From: Siphonodentalium dalli
Lineage: Eukaryota; Mollusca; Scaphopoda; Gadilida; Siphonodentaliidae
Length of the DNA stretch: 64,000 nucleotides
Reading direction: 5' to 3'
NCBI GenBank assembly: GCA_032622095.1
Contig: CP136065.1
Span: forward strand, 213,324,151-213,388,150
Under the pieces are notes generated by a model. It made no database searches and was not told the DNA's origin. It saw only the letters and a list, made by a program, of their open reading frames with translations. The translations under genes and the position numbers were made by a program. Below are positions 29,259 through 40,832 of the stretch, piece after piece. The stretch's first letter is position 1, and the number at the start of each line of letters is the position of its first letter.

Positions 29259-29584
29259 GTGAGTATTAACTGGCTCGATGCAGGAACTAAGTCTTGGCAA
29301 CAAGTGTTGACGGTCTTCGTTGGGTTTGTTTGTTTACGCCCAAACCAGACCATTTCCGAAACTGGGAAATTTCATTCGCACCCCGCCTCTTGGCTAGAAT
29401 TTTGAATTTTCCAACTATAATATCTCAACATTTTCTACTGTTTGAAATCTCCAATCTAACACCCTCAGAAAGTTTTTCAACTGATTAACATTTGAGTCTA
29501 ATATTACAAGCGTTGTTGTTTCGGGAATGGAAGTTCCACACTTACTGTTGAAAGATTGACGCTGAGATACCGTCAACACGCATG

Positions 29585-30055
29585 CAGTGTTTGAGGGTCC
29601 GATCAGACGCTCCTAAATTACTATTTCTTTGGCTTCGGTGGTAACAAATATTTGATTCGAGTCGAGGAACCCAACCACCAAACTCAGAGTAATCAGATAT
29701 CGATCTTTGAAGTTTGTTATTTCGCGAGATGTGTAATGATATGTGGCCCAGAAACACGTGGTCAAATGGAGGGTTTCGGACAACATTGCGGATGAAGATG
29801 GATAGCTCTAAAATGAAGTGGTAGTACGGTAAAATTTCGTGATACTTTAGTCATAACACGGCCATATTTTGTTGAACAAAAATGTTGATAAATAACAAGT
29901 TTTGGGAAATTTGATACCATAGTTGACAGTGGTTAGCATTCCTTTGTTGCAATAAATTGATTCTGATAACTAAAGCGTATTTTGAAGAAATTTTGTTGTT
30001 GTATCTTGATGGTATGGGGACCATCTGATCGGATTGAGTACCTTTAAAGCTATAC
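29585..30055. mobile_element. TTAA-flanked MITE, family D, copy 2
   Basis: From GGGTCCGATCAGACGCTCC to TCGGATTGAGTACCTTTAA, with the CGATACC/ACTGTCAACTATGG core shared with the other copies. Reverse orientation relative to copy 3. Confidence 0.6.
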
Positions 30056-31588
30056 TTACATATCAAGACCAAAACATACCTGGAAATTACAGTTACCCCC
30101 CCCCCCCCCCCCCTTTGTCTTACAATGTGGGTTAAAGTAGGTGAATGATCACATGTCATATTGATATGCAAGAAAGGTTATACTTATATACAGGAGATTC
30201 TATACTTATATACAGGCGACTGTATACGTTTCATGAACGACTTTCCTTGGTGGTAGAAGTTATAATCTGACTCATGAAGTGGTCCGCACAGACGATGATC
30301 GTCTCGTTGAGTTGACATGTTGTGGTTCCAGTACGTAGTCCTCATAATTTGTCAGCCCTATGATTGGATTCCTGTGAGTTTTAATCACTCTAACAAGGGG
30401 GGGGGGTGAAAAAAAATCCGGCACGTATGCCTGGGTGGGTGGGTTGTCAAAACCACCAACAAGCAATTTTTTCCGCAACTAAAAAAAAAACTTCCTGCTT
30501 GTTTTTTTAGTGTTTTGGCAATGAGTTGGGCTTCAAACCCACTTTGAATGAGAGAAATAATGTAATTCTAACTGGTAAACTGACTGCAGGCAGTTATCGT
30601 GTTGTATTTTGTTGCAAATTTTGAAATCCAAGATAGTATGCACAGAAATTCATATACAGCTGTTTACAGTGAATTTCCCCCCGCAAATCTCTGTTTTAGT
30701 GTTAAAAGGGGGGGTGGGTGTCAAAAAATGGTCGGAAAAAACTGCCGAAAACGGAAAAAAAATTGGCGGTGGGGGTGGGTGGGTATAAAAAATTATCGAA
30801 AGGGAAAAAATGCCATACGTGCCTGAAAAAAAATTCCGACCCCCCCCCCCCCTGCTCTAACCAGGATTCTTGTTCCATGTGTTGTCATGTGTATACCATC
30901 AATCTCATACAGATGTGTATTGGAGGTATTTATTTCTATGTTTGTGGTCATTTTCACTTTGTCATCTTGACTTCTGCACCATCGTTCGATTTCTTGATTA
31001 TAACATGTAACATTCGAAATGAAATTTATTTTATTCCTTCTTTCTAACGCTGGAAGAATATGTCCACTCGAATTTCTATCAATATTTCGGATGGTACGAG
31101 TTAGGTCTTTGAGTTCACTCACACTAAATGTCTTCTCCACAGATTTATCTTTGATGTCATTGCACCCACTCCAATTAGTAGGCGGGGGGGGCTAACTTTT
31201 TTTGAATTTATGATGTATTGTTTTGCTCCTGTGACGTGTTTCAATCCTTTCCCCAAGAAGAGTAATTGCCACAGATACATTTTTGTAGATCCGTTTGCTG
31301 TCTATTAGTTTGCCATGAGAGTCCATTACCATCGCTATGTTGTTTACCAAGCTTGACTGTTGCTTCATACTTGTGTCAGATGAAGACTGCTTTGGAGTTG
31401 TTGAGTTGGTAGCTCCTCTTAGTTGTGTGAGTTCATTATTACGTAAATAGTTTTCAGTTCTCAATTTATCCAGTTCTTGTTGTTCAGTAGTCAGTTTTCC
31501 TTTTAGCTGAGATATAGTTCCTTCCCGAGTTCACCATTTTTATACATTTGTTCTTCACATCTAGCTGACATTCTATTTAGTTCTGTAT

Positions 31589-32055
31589 TAAAGGTACTCA
31601 ATCCGATCAGAGGGTCCCCATATTATCAAGATACACAAACAACAACAACAACAACAACATTTGTTCAAAATATGCTTTAGTTGTCAGAATCGATTAATTG
31701 CAACAAAATAATGTTAACCACTGTCAACTATGGTATCAAATTCCCCAAAACGTGTTATTTATCAACATTTTTTCAACGAAATATGGCCGTATTATCACTT
31801 ATTCACGAAATTTGGCTGTATTACCACTTGTATTTAGAGTTATCCATCTTCATCCGCGATTTTCATCGATACCATATATTTGACGGCGTGTTTCTGGTCC
31901 ACAAACAATTGAAATAACAAACTTCAAAAATCGATATCTGATCATGCTGAGCTTTGATGGGTTGGTTCCTCGACTCGAATCAAATATTTTTTACCCCCGA
32001 AGCCAAAGAAATAGTAATTTGCTGGTGTTTAATCGGATTGAGTACCTTTAAGTTC
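31589..32055. mobile_element. TTAA-flanked MITE, family D, copy 3 (best preserved)
   Basis: TTAAAGGTACTCAATCCGAT at the left and ATCGGATTGAGTACCTTTAA at the right give clean terminal repeats with TTAA at both edges, about 465 bp. It is inserted in the degenerate SGNH ORF region. Confidence 0.8.
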
Positions 32056-32271
32056 ATCTTCTCTGGAGTTATTTTTGTCTGCATATATTTTAGTAGTTAA
32101 GTTCTCCATCTGCGCTTGGTTCTTACGCATCTCATGCGACTTCTCATCACTGAGAATATCCATGTGTTCGCAGTTGTTTCGTCATATTTTATTTAGTGTT
32201 TTAGTGCCTGCATAAATCTTCCTTCAGTGATCTGTATTTTCCCATTCATACACTGATTCATATTTTGATTT

Positions 32272-32469
32272 GTTAATTCAGATTATGTTCGTTCATCTGG
32301 TGTGTTTTTTATTCGATGTTTTGTATTTGAGAAGACATTTGTTGGTTCAGTCCTTTTAATGAATGACGAAGTTAATTCAGATTATGTTCGTTCATCTGGT
32401 GTGTTTTTTATTCGATGTTTTGTATTTGAGAAGACATTTGTTGGTTCAGTCCTTTTAATGAATGACGAA
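32272..32469. repeat. 99-bp tandem duplication
   Basis: Two apparently identical 99-bp units (starts 32272 and 32371) beginning GTTAATTCAGATTATGTTCG, inside the degenerate minus-strand ORF. The multiple-of-three length means it could have arisen without breaking the frame. Confidence 0.85.
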
Positions 32470-32879
32470 GTTTCTCCCCAGTCTGTTTCTCCAGTTCGCG
32501 TTCAACAGACTTAGTTTTCAAGAGGAAGTCTGAAAAGAGTTTTGTTTTTAAGGCTTCAATCTCCGTCTGCTTGTTGACCTTGTCATCGGGAAGTTGCTGA
32601 TCACTTTCAGCTCAATCCACAACTCATTTATTTCCAACAGTATACTTGAGTTTATTTCAGTTTTGAATCTTTTAAATTGCCAATTTCTGTGAAATTCGAC
32701 CATGTTTTTCATGTAGCCTCTAGCTAAACCGGAAGATTTATTTATTATTAGTTCACCCGTTGGGCGAAATAAATTACCGACCGAGTTATTTCCAGACTGA
32801 TACTCATCTGTAAACACCGGTAGATTTTCCCGCCAAGATAAGAATGGCGCGAAAAATTCTCACTCTGCCAGGGGGTGTC

Positions 32880-33447
32880 GGGGGGGGGGGGATTCAGGCA
32901 CCATTGACCATTTTATGTCTTTGATAATTTTTGGGACCCATCCCACCACTTGGCCCAATTTTTGTCTCCATTTTTGAATTTTCATTACAGCCATCAGATG
33001 ATATATTGTTTGACACCCACCCCTAGTAGCACGAGAACAATGATATACGAGAGACCAAAAACACTGAATGTATTTTCTTGCATCACATGCTATAATGATA
33101 TCTGAATTGGTCTCTTAGAGTATTTGCTTTTCTTCAGTGCATGTTATCATCAGTCCAATTGAAAGTTTTTGTCAAATGCTGTTTAAATTATGGTGAAGTA
33201 TACTATATTATTTATGATTTAGTCCGTGGCTTTTGTTTGTAGACAAGTAGAAAGGTCTACCTCGATCATACTCATGTAATGTAAAATTGAAAAATCAGTT
33301 AGAAATAGCTAGGTTCTGCTATAAATTAAAAACAAGCAAAATAGAGTTATCTATCTTGGATCAATTAATAACATATAATTCATCTATGATAATATAAATT
33401 ATGGCAAACAAATACAAGACAATAAGATGCCATGTATGACCTCCCAT
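32880..33447. other. intron segment, nothing recognised
   Basis: Contains a G tract (32880-32891). No gene or repeat family is recognised. Confidence 0.45.
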
Positions 33448-33960
33448 TAAAGATACGGGCGGCGTTGGCGGTGGGTATGCTGTTAAAATATTCACCTCCG
33501 TCAAAAACAGCAATAAACAGCCTGAGAAGGAATAGTAAGATATAGACATACTTGGTATAAGCAGTATGTTATTGTAATTTTTCCCCTTTGTTATGTAAAC
33601 AAAGGCAAATTTTTTTTACGTTTCCTGGCTTTTGTTTAGATCCGGATATGGTAAACATAAAGAGCATTATTTGTTACTGTTTTCCTGATATGGAAATAAT
33701 AAAGACCGTTTATATCATTTTTGTGTGATTAACCAATAGAATTGCGCTGTGTTATGTAAACAGAAGCACAACTTCTGTAACACGAGCAGTCTCTTGTTTA
33801 CGTACACCATCGTACGTCTTGACGACAATATACTATTTACGCGCTGATTATGTTTGGCATATGAGCGGAAGTGTATATATTTTGGTGTTCCTTCTGTTGA
33901 TGACGATTTGAACAAATATAAATATTTCTGCAACGAATGCCGCCTGTGCCTTTAAAGTTT
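33448..33960. mobile_element. dispersed MITE family S, copy 1
   Basis: Matches 53857-54356 over its length (GGCGGTGGGTAT, GCAGTATGTTATTGT, GCCTGTGCCTTTAAA-type end). Termini ATTAAAG...CTTTAAA suggest a TTAA-targeting element. Confidence 0.6.
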
Positions 33961-34065
33961 CAGATGTTGTGTACATATCAAACAGATAGTTTATATGATT
34001 AACACTTAAGTTGACATTGGAGCAAGCTGATTAACAAGATTAACCACTTAATCAGACTTAAAGGT

Positions 34066-34345
34066 AGCCTATATAAGAGAATGCATTGGCCTAACACATT
34101 TTATATTATTTTTTATAATTGCTAAAAGAATGTAAAAAAAATTGAAACCAATTATAATTTTTTTTTAAAGAATGTAAGAAATAATGATAAAAGATTATAA
34201 AAAATGTTAAAGAATGTAAGAAAAAATGATAAAAATTGTTAAAGAATATAAGGAAAATTGATAAAAAATTTTATAAAAAAGTGTTAGGCCAATGCATTCT
34301 ATGGTCGACTTGCATATATAAGAGAATGCATTGACACAGGGTCTT
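34066..34345. mobile_element. family A double-hairpin MITE, rearranged copy
   Basis: Half-hairpins GAGAATGCATTGGCCTAACA (34076) and GGCCAATGCATTCTATGGTC (34287) flank an AAAATTGATAAAAA-rich spacer made of short repeats. Hairpin loops are partly deleted. Confidence 0.6.
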
Positions 34346-34497
34346 TAATGTTGCACCAGCGCAGCTCCCATCATGAAAGAGATAATAATGATGAAATTTT
34401 CTTTTCTTGCTATTATATAGCATCATCCTTTTGTTTGAGGTACCAGTTGGAGAGTTCCAATCTATGGGGTACAGTAATGCGATAAATAATCGACTCC

Positions 34498-34951
34498 TTA
34501 ACCCTTTACCCAACAGAAGGGCCCTGTGCCAATGCATTCTCTTATATGTGCGAGTCGACCATAGGTCGCCTCGCATATATAAGAGAATGCATTGGCCTAA
34601 CAATTTTTTACAATTTTAATAATTTGTTCTTGTATTCTTTAACAATTTTATAATTTCACCCATACAGAGCCCCAGACAAACATGAGCAGACGACACTCTT
34701 CTATATGCTTCTATATATGTGTGGGGCTCCCTGCAGGGTAATGGATGTTTTTTATTTTATGTCCTAAAAATTGTCAGAAACATTTATTTAAAAAAAATGA
34801 TAAAAAATTGTTAGGCCAATGCATTCTCTTATATATGCGAGGCGACCTATGGTCGACTCGCATATATAAGAGAATGCATTGGCACAGGGTATTTTAGGCT
34901 GTTGAAGCTTTATTTGGGCGTTTTTGGCCGGTTTGTTGGGTAAAGGGTTAA
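34498..34951. mobile_element. TTAA element with family A double hairpin
   Basis: TTAACCCTTTACCCAACA...TGTTGGGTAAAGGGTTAA, containing hairpins at 34527-34597 and 34814-34884 and the GAGCCCCAGACAAACATGAG middle. It is inserted next to or within a family B MITE, whose remaining part is 34952-35073. Confidence 0.8.
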
Positions 34952-35073
34952 CCACAGCAGAATTATGGGTAATTTTTCAGGATTTAGTCGGAAATATGGC
35001 TTGTTGCCATTCATCTGAAAAATTACCCATAATTTTGCTGTGGTTAAGGAGTTGATTATTTAGGGCATTACTG
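34952..35073. mobile_element. family B (CAGTAATGCCCTAA) palindromic MITE, truncated
   Basis: A hairpin of ACCACAGCAGAATTATGGGT and its complement, with TTAGGGCATTACTG at the right end. The left terminus is missing. Confidence 0.7.
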
Positions 35074-35258
35074 TAACTCATGGACATTGGAGTTTGGTCC
35101 TGTTCAAGGGGGGGGGGTGCAGGAACTAGAAATTGGGGAATTATGTGATTGGAAATTGATAGTGACCCCCCCCCCCCCCCATTTAGGATTGAGGACTCCT
35201 ATATAGTTTCACCTTATACTTTGGCTCTCAGTTTCAAATGCATGATCTTTTGTTTCAG

Positions 35259-35390
35259 AAAAAAGAGAGGTTGACAGAGTATTTGGACAAGGCCTCGGAT
35301 AATGCTGACAATATAGCAGCAGTAACCATGGTAACGTCTGCCTTGGGTTCTGTTACTAAAAAGGCAACAGAGGTCACTGAAAACAGCAGG
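35259..35390 (+). CDS. polycystin-1-like gene, visible exon 5
   Basis: 44 codons, phase 0 at both ends; acceptor TTTGTTTCAG, donor GTGAGT. Encodes KKERLTEYLDKASDNADNIA...TEVTENSR, a predominantly helical segment that fits the helical GAIN subdomain region preceding the GPS of polycystin-1-like receptors. Frame continues from the microexon into exon 6. Confidence 0.85.
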
Positions 35391-35495
35391 GTGAGTGAGA
35401 TATATTTAATACAAGTACACGTAGCATGATATAATAATACTCACTAACATCTGTGTGAACACATTGAACTCTGGTAGGTTAGTATTCTAGCCTAA

Positions 35496-35602
35496 TAGGG
35501 TGTCTGTCATTTGCAGAATGAGGTCCCCAGAGGCTGAATATAGTGATGCTATCACTCACAGTGGGCTTGCATCACCAAATTCACCCTCTGGAACCTTATT
35601 CT
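35496..35602. mobile_element. family C palindromic MITE fragment
   Basis: TGTCTGTCATTTGCAGAATG, then AGGTCCCCAGAGG.TGAAT, then the inverse CACCCTCTGG.ACCTTATTCTG. First of about a dozen copies between 35 and 63 kb. Confidence 0.7.
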
Positions 35603-36065
35603 GCTTAGGCCTCAACTGCTATGCCTATGGGAGACTTAGAATCAGATTGAATTGACACAGTTGAAGATGAACTACCAGAAGATAGATTTTTAATAGTATA
35701 CGAAGTTGACAAAGAATTGTTTAGCAAGGGCACGCCTTCTTGATATTCTGCAGTCAATTCAACTATGAAAATGAAGGAATCGACAGCAAACTTAATTTAT
35801 TTGGTAAATTTTTCAAGGAGCTCAAAACTCCGAAATATTTGGGCTTGGTTTTACCAAAATCAACGAGACAGTTAAGTGTTGTGCGAATAAGTGCACATAA
35901 TTATCTATTGAGACGGATTGATACAAACATCCATAACCTGATATAGACAAAAGAATATGTTCAGTTTGTAATTTGGTATTAGAAAATGAAGAACATTTTT
36001 TCTTGTTCTGCAAGAAATATACAAATGAACGGGCTACCATGCTCCAAAAATTAGAACTTAAAGTA

Positions 36066-36229
36066 CAGTAATGCCCTAAATAATCGACTCCTTAACCACA
36101 GCAGAATTATGGGTAATTTTTCAGGATTTAGTTTGAAATATGGCTTGTTGCCATTCATCCGAAAGCTCTCCTGAAAAATTACCCATAATTCTGCTGTGGT
36201 TAAGGAGTCGATTATTTAGGGCATTACTG
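36066..36229. mobile_element. family B palindromic MITE (TA-flanked)
   Basis: CAGTAATGCCCTAAATAATC and its complement at the ends, flanked by TA on both sides, folding into a nearly complete hairpin of about 75 bp per arm. The terminus and TA target suggest a Tc1/mariner-pogo-type non-autonomous element. Confidence 0.8.
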
Positions 36230-36464
36230 TACATGTGAGGCAAAACATATATGCGAATTCATAAAACCATCCATTTATAGAACTTAGATATACAACAATT
36301 GATTGAAGGATCGAGGGAATCTCTTAATGAATCAAGTATCTACATGTACAGTAATGCCCTAAATAATCAACATTCATATTTTAGATCAAACTCAATATAT
36401 TTTTCAGTCAGAAATTTCAAATTTCAAAGGTTTCAGGTTGGAATATCTATAGTGTAATTGGATG

Positions 36465-36631
36465 CAGTAATGCCCTAAATAATCGACCCCTTAACCACAG
36501 CAGAATTATGGGTAATTTTTCAGGATTTTGTCGGAAATATGGCAACAAACCATATTTCCGACTAAATCATGAAAAAAAAATTACCCATAATTCTGCTGTG
36601 GTTAAGGAGTCGATTACTTAGGGCATTACTA
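36465..36631. mobile_element. family B palindromic MITE
   Basis: Same termini, ending 53 bp before exon 6. This copy lies inside the segment that is duplicated in inverse orientation at 46.5-47.2 kb. Confidence 0.75.
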
Positions 36632-36683
36632 TATACCATCAGTTTCACTAATTCCGAAGTTAACAAATTCTGCTCTTTTTCAG

Positions 36684-36774
36684 AGGACGTCTGCAAATTC
36701 CATCGGGAAATTAGCCAACTTGACCAATGGGTTCGGTGATACTAGTGTGGATGATGTTACAAATGTTGCCCAAG
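36684..36774 (+). CDS. polycystin-1-like gene, visible exon 6
   Basis: 91 nt, phase 0 in and 1 out; acceptor TGCTCTTTTTCAG, donor GTAATT. Encodes RTSANSIGKLANLTNGFGDT...VTNVAQ plus one base. An identical copy lies in antisense orientation at 46471-46561. Confidence 0.85.
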
Positions 36775-36917
36775 GTAATTTTAAGACATTCCCACATAAA
36801 TTATAAATGTACATGGTATAATTTCCCCAACTCTCTGGCATGGCGTAGTCTCGTAAGCTGAAAACTTACTAATGAAAATTAGTGGAAGCACTGGACTCAC
36901 ACTCCAAGGTACAGGTA

Positions 36918-37130
36918 CAGTAATGCCCTAATTAATCAACTCCATAACCACAGCAGAATTATGGGTAATTTTTCAGGATTTAGTCGGAAATATGGCTTGT
37001 TGCCATTCATCGGAAAGCTCTCAGGGAGAGCTTTCTGATGAATGGCAACAAGCCATATTTCTGACTAAATCCTTAAAAATTACCCATAATTCTGCTGTGG
37101 TTATGGAGTCGATTAATTAGGGCATTGCTG
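36918..37130. mobile_element. family B palindromic MITE, full length
   Basis: TACAG...CTGTA flanks and two about 105-bp complementary arms meeting at GAGCTTTC. Essentially a perfect hairpin. Confidence 0.8.
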
Positions 37131-37257
37131 TACCCCAAATACAATAATCATTGTAATAATAATTTATTCTTAGGATCTTACAATCATATAAATTAGACCA
37201 TTCCAATGTATATCTGATAACTGAATCCATTCTGGCGAGAATCAGAGTGAGTGGTTT

Positions 37258-37662
37258 AAAGATGCATTATCCGAATTAACGCTCCCAAATTACTATTTCT
37301 TTGGCTGCGGGGTAAATATATTTGATTTGAGTTGAGGCACCCAGAGTGCACCACCAAAGCTTGAAATCTATTATTTTACACTACTGGTACTTTTTGGCAG
37401 CCTGCATGGCAAAAAGCCGATGAGCCGACAGTCTCAGACCAAATTGCAGATGAAGACTGATAACTCTAAAATCAAGTGGCTTTGGGAGTTAGATACTTGA
37501 TAAATTACATGTTTTGGGAAATTTTATACTGTAGTTGACTGTGTGGTTAACATTATTTTTGAGCAATTAATCAATTCTGAAAACTGAAGCGGCATTACAA
37601 AAAAAAATTTGTTGGCATCTGATGATATGGAAACCATCAAATCGGATTGAGTACCTTTAATA
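37258..37662. mobile_element. TTAA-flanked MITE, family D, copy 4
   Basis: Starts TTTAAAGATGCATTATCCGA and ends ATCGGATTGAGTACCTTTAA. Confidence 0.65.
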
Positions 37663-37664
37663 TA

Positions 37665-37805
37665 CAGTAATGCCCTAAGTAATCGACTCCTTAAACACGG
37701 GAGAGCTTTCCGATGAATGGCAACAAGCCATATTTCAGACTAAATCCTGAAAAGTTACCCATAATTCTGCTGTGTTTAAGGAGTCGATTACTTAGGGCAT
37801 TACTG
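37665..37805. mobile_element. family B MITE directly upstream of exon 7
   Basis: The right terminus GGGCATTACTG ends 18 bp before the acceptor AG (37822-37823), so the acceptor region of exon 7 abuts the transposon. Confidence 0.8.
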
Positions 37806-37823
37806 TACCATTTAATATAACAG

Positions 37824-38017
37824 GTATGGTATCCACACTGAGCAACATTGCCAGTGGCACTAAGGAAGACACTAAGAAGTCCATCGACGACGAGCGAAAG
37901 TCGAAGAGAGGGACCCCTGAGAGAGACCCGCTGGATGAAGATCCTTATAATGGCTGCTCATCATGTGAAGACATCGCGTATTTCAAAGAAAAGTACAACA
38001 TTCCTGATTTCAAGGAG
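37824..38017 (+). CDS. polycystin-1-like gene, visible exon 7
   Basis: 194 nt, phase 1 in and 0 out; acceptor AATATAACAG (weak pyrimidine tract), donor GTAATA. Encodes MVSTLSNIASG, a charged linker (DDERKSKRGTPERDPLDEDP), then GCSSCEDIAYFKEKYNIPDFKE. Frame continues from exon 6 and into exon 8. Confidence 0.83.
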
Positions 38018-38033
38018 GTAATAAAAGCAAGCC

Positions 38034-38672
38034 TTGAAATAGGGTGTCTGTCATTTGCAGAATGAGGTCCCCAGAGGGTGAATTTAGTGATCCTACCCCG
38101 CATAGCGGGCTAGAATCACCAAATTCACCCTCTGGGAACCTCATTCTTCTGAGGTGTAAGCAGAATGAGGTCCCCAGAGGGTGAATTTGGTGATGCTAGC
38201 CCGCTATGTGGGGTAGCATCACTAAATTCACCCTCTGGGGACCTCATTCTGCAAATGACAGACACCCTATTTCAAGCCGCTATGTGGGGTAGCATCACTA
38301 AATTCACCCTCTGGGGACCTCATTCTGCAAATGACAGACACCCTATTTCAAGCCGCTATGTGGGGTAGCATCACTAAATTCACCCTCTGGGGACCTCATT
38401 CTGCAAATGACAGACACCCTATTTCAAGCCGCTATGTGGGGTAGCATCACTAAATTCACCCTCTGGGGACCTCATTCTGCAAATGACAGACACCCTATTT
38501 CAAGGCTTGAATAAAAGTACTGTTCTCAAGCCTGCAAATAGTGTGTCTGACATTTGCTGAATGAGGGCCCAAGAGGGTGAATTTAGTGACGCTATCCCAC
38601 ATATGTGGGATAGCATCACCCAATTCACCCTCTGGGGACCTCATTCTGCAAATGTCAGACACAATAAACTCA
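38034..38672. repeat. family C MITEs with a 76-bp tandem amplification
   Basis: After one palindromic copy (38040-38160), the unit CCGCTATGTGGGGTAGCATC...CAAATGACAGACACCCTATTTCAAG is repeated about four times with a 76-bp period (starts near 38199, 38275, 38351, 38427). A further complete palindromic copy lies at 38526-38672. ORFs reading MRSPEGEF come from this repeat and are not genes. Confidence 0.8.
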
Positions 38673-39170
38673 GGCTTGCTGCTGTTACACGTACCACATC
38701 AATTGCAACTCGGCAAGCCAGGATAACCTGTACCCATACCACCTAGTCGGGACAACCCGGTTAGCTAGGACAACTCGGCTCATGTAAAAGTCCTCACCGG
38801 CTTGCTGAGATGAAAACCTGGAGTGTAACACAATTTGTTGTGACTTGCCATATGACGTCAGCCAAAAGATTGTTTGCATTATGTGACTGACTATTCTCAG
38901 TGACCACCCCACGCTACTTGCAACATTAGTTCTGATGTCGTGACTCAGTGATTGACAGTTAGTTTTAAGTCCTAATTTTAAGGCAGCTGGAAGCGTCTAT
39001 TGCATTGTAAGAAGAGAGATTCTATTTTCAATGCAGAGCGAGCCCCAACCTAAATTGTGGTTCTTGTTTTTATTGATCGAAGATTGTGGTTAATTAGCCT
39101 GTGAAGCAAAGGAATTTTAACTTTAATATATATGTATGAGAATAAAGATTTAGGTGTTCGGATTTGACCA
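38673..39170. other. intron segment, nothing recognised
   Basis: No gene, splice-bounded open segment or related repeat seen. Confidence 0.45.
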
Positions 39171-39605
39171 AGCCTGCATGAGGTTATTGTCTGATATTTG
39201 CAGAATGAGCCCCAGAGGGTGAATTCAGTGACTCTACCTCGCACCAAATTCACCCTCTGGGGACCTCATTCTGCTTAGGCCTCAACTGCTATGGGAGGCC
39301 TAGGATCAGATTGAAGTTCCCCAGTTGAAGTTAGTTATGTTCACCCATTATAGTCACCTTGATTATGCAATTTATCTTCTGAAAATTAGGGTATATAGAA
39401 ACTTCCCAGAAGGGAATAAGTAACTAAAACAATGTTAATTTGAGACTATAGATATTTCATAGGTTTCGCAGATGAGGCCAAAGCAGATTGAAGTCCCCAG
39501 ATGGTGAATTTGATGATGCTAGCCCACTATGCAGGATGGCATCACTGAATTCACCATCTGGCGACCTCGTTCTGCAAATGACAGACACACTAAACTCAGT
39601 CTTGG
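39171..39605. mobile_element. family C copies, diverged
   Basis: Two copies: 39175-39350 with the TAGGCCTCAACTGCTATGGGA tail, and 39478-39600 (CAGATGGTGAATTTGATGAT and inverse). Confidence 0.65.
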
Positions 39606-40150
39606 ATTTGACAGGTGTGGCATTATCTTAAATTCATTTATAACGATAGATTGATTTGCAATATTGTATTTTTTCCAATATCAAACTTGTTAGCTGCAAT
39701 CATCAGCACTGCATTATAACGGAATGCAATGATGTAAGTTGTTTAATGTAGACAACGGATTGTGTCATCGCAATGAACCAACTCAAAGTAGTCACCTAAA
39801 CTAGTTGATCCTTCGATTGTTAAATACCTGTTAATGAGTAGTTCCCTTGGTAAACATTCAGATTATCTCAAAATTTTCTACCAATGAATGGAAGACAGTC
39901 CTCGAGATTATGACATCCCCTGGTGATATAATGTTATACTCTTCTTGTATTATAATTGTTATAAACATAAGTAATCATTATATCACCAATAAGCAATCAA
40001 TCAATCAAACCTTTGGCAAATATTCTTTTATATGATTGTCTGTCATCTGCTTATATTTCTTGAACACCCCTGAATATGAATAATAGATCATTCCAATTAT
40101 ATGTTTATTAATGATGAGAGAATCCATTTGTTTGAATGTTGTGCTTTCAG

Positions 40151-40375
40151 GTTGATGAGATGTATGAGTATGTATTCCATGAATACTTGCTTGCCATAAA
40201 ATCTTTACGACGAATTGACAAAGTCGGGATGAACAAGTTTAGTTATGAGAAGGACTTGCAGGTTGACACATTCCTGGGAATTGTGATTGGAGAAGAGCCC
40301 GCTGACATCAGGGATTATTATCTCAGTGTCATGAATGAAGAGCGACATTTAGCTGAACTGGACAGACTCGCATCA
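40151..40375 (+). CDS. polycystin-1-like gene, visible exon 8
   Basis: 75 codons, phase 0 at both ends; acceptor GTGCTTTCAG, donor GTGAGT. Encodes VDEMYEYVFHEYLLAIKSLRR...GEEPADIRDYYLSVMNEERHLAELDRLAS, an alpha-helical stretch consistent with the helical half of a GAIN domain. Confidence 0.87.
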
Positions 40376-40473
40376 GTGAGTAGTAACATCAGTGAAGGCT
40401 TTTTTCCATTGCCCATGACAGGTGTTAATCAAATAATTACAAGGAGATAAGTTCTACCTATCAGTGACAGCAT

Positions 40474-40580
40474 ACAGTAATGCCCTAAATAATCGACTCA
40501 TTAACCAATGCAGAATTATGTGTAATTTTTCAAGATTTAGTCGGAAATATGGCTTGTTGCCATTCATCGGAAAGCTCTCA
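40474..40580. mobile_element. family B MITE, single arm only
   Basis: One arm (CAGTAATGCCCTAA through ATCGGAAAGCTCTC) without its partner. A similar solo arm occurs at 53641-53744. Confidence 0.75.
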
Positions 40581-40832
40581 AATTTACAACACAATCACAC
40601 CGTCATGCTTATATATTAATTAATTGCAAGAGTCTCATTGGCGAAATATTTTGTATTAGTCTATCGTCGATAATTGCATCCCAAATTGAGATGTAAATAT
40701 TTACAATTGAGCATAGTTCAGACGTTTTCTATGGAGTGGTATAATATTGTCGATTTCTTTGAGACTTTCAGCAATGTTAGTAGAATGTCACATTCCCCCA
40801 GTTACTAACTTATCAGTTTCATGCACCCGAAC

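Larger units (their letters stand above)
30860..32820 (-). pseudogene. degenerate coiled-coil plus SGNH-hydrolase-like transposon ORF
   Basis: The minus strand holds ORF fragments in order: a helical N-terminal part (32548-32817), charged coiled-coil-like segments (about 32100-32540, 31440-31560), MVMDSHGKLIDS (near 31330, an SGNH block I with DSH), a GCNDI block (near 31165, split by a G tract), and LYEIDGIHMTTHGTR (near 30905, the catalytic Asp-x-x-His block). SGNH esterase-like domains with coiled coils occur in ORF1 of some LINE retrotransposons (CR1/L2 groups). Frames are broken by G/C tracts and by a MITE at 31589-32054. Probably a dead mobile-element gene, not part of the receptor. Confidence 0.45.
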
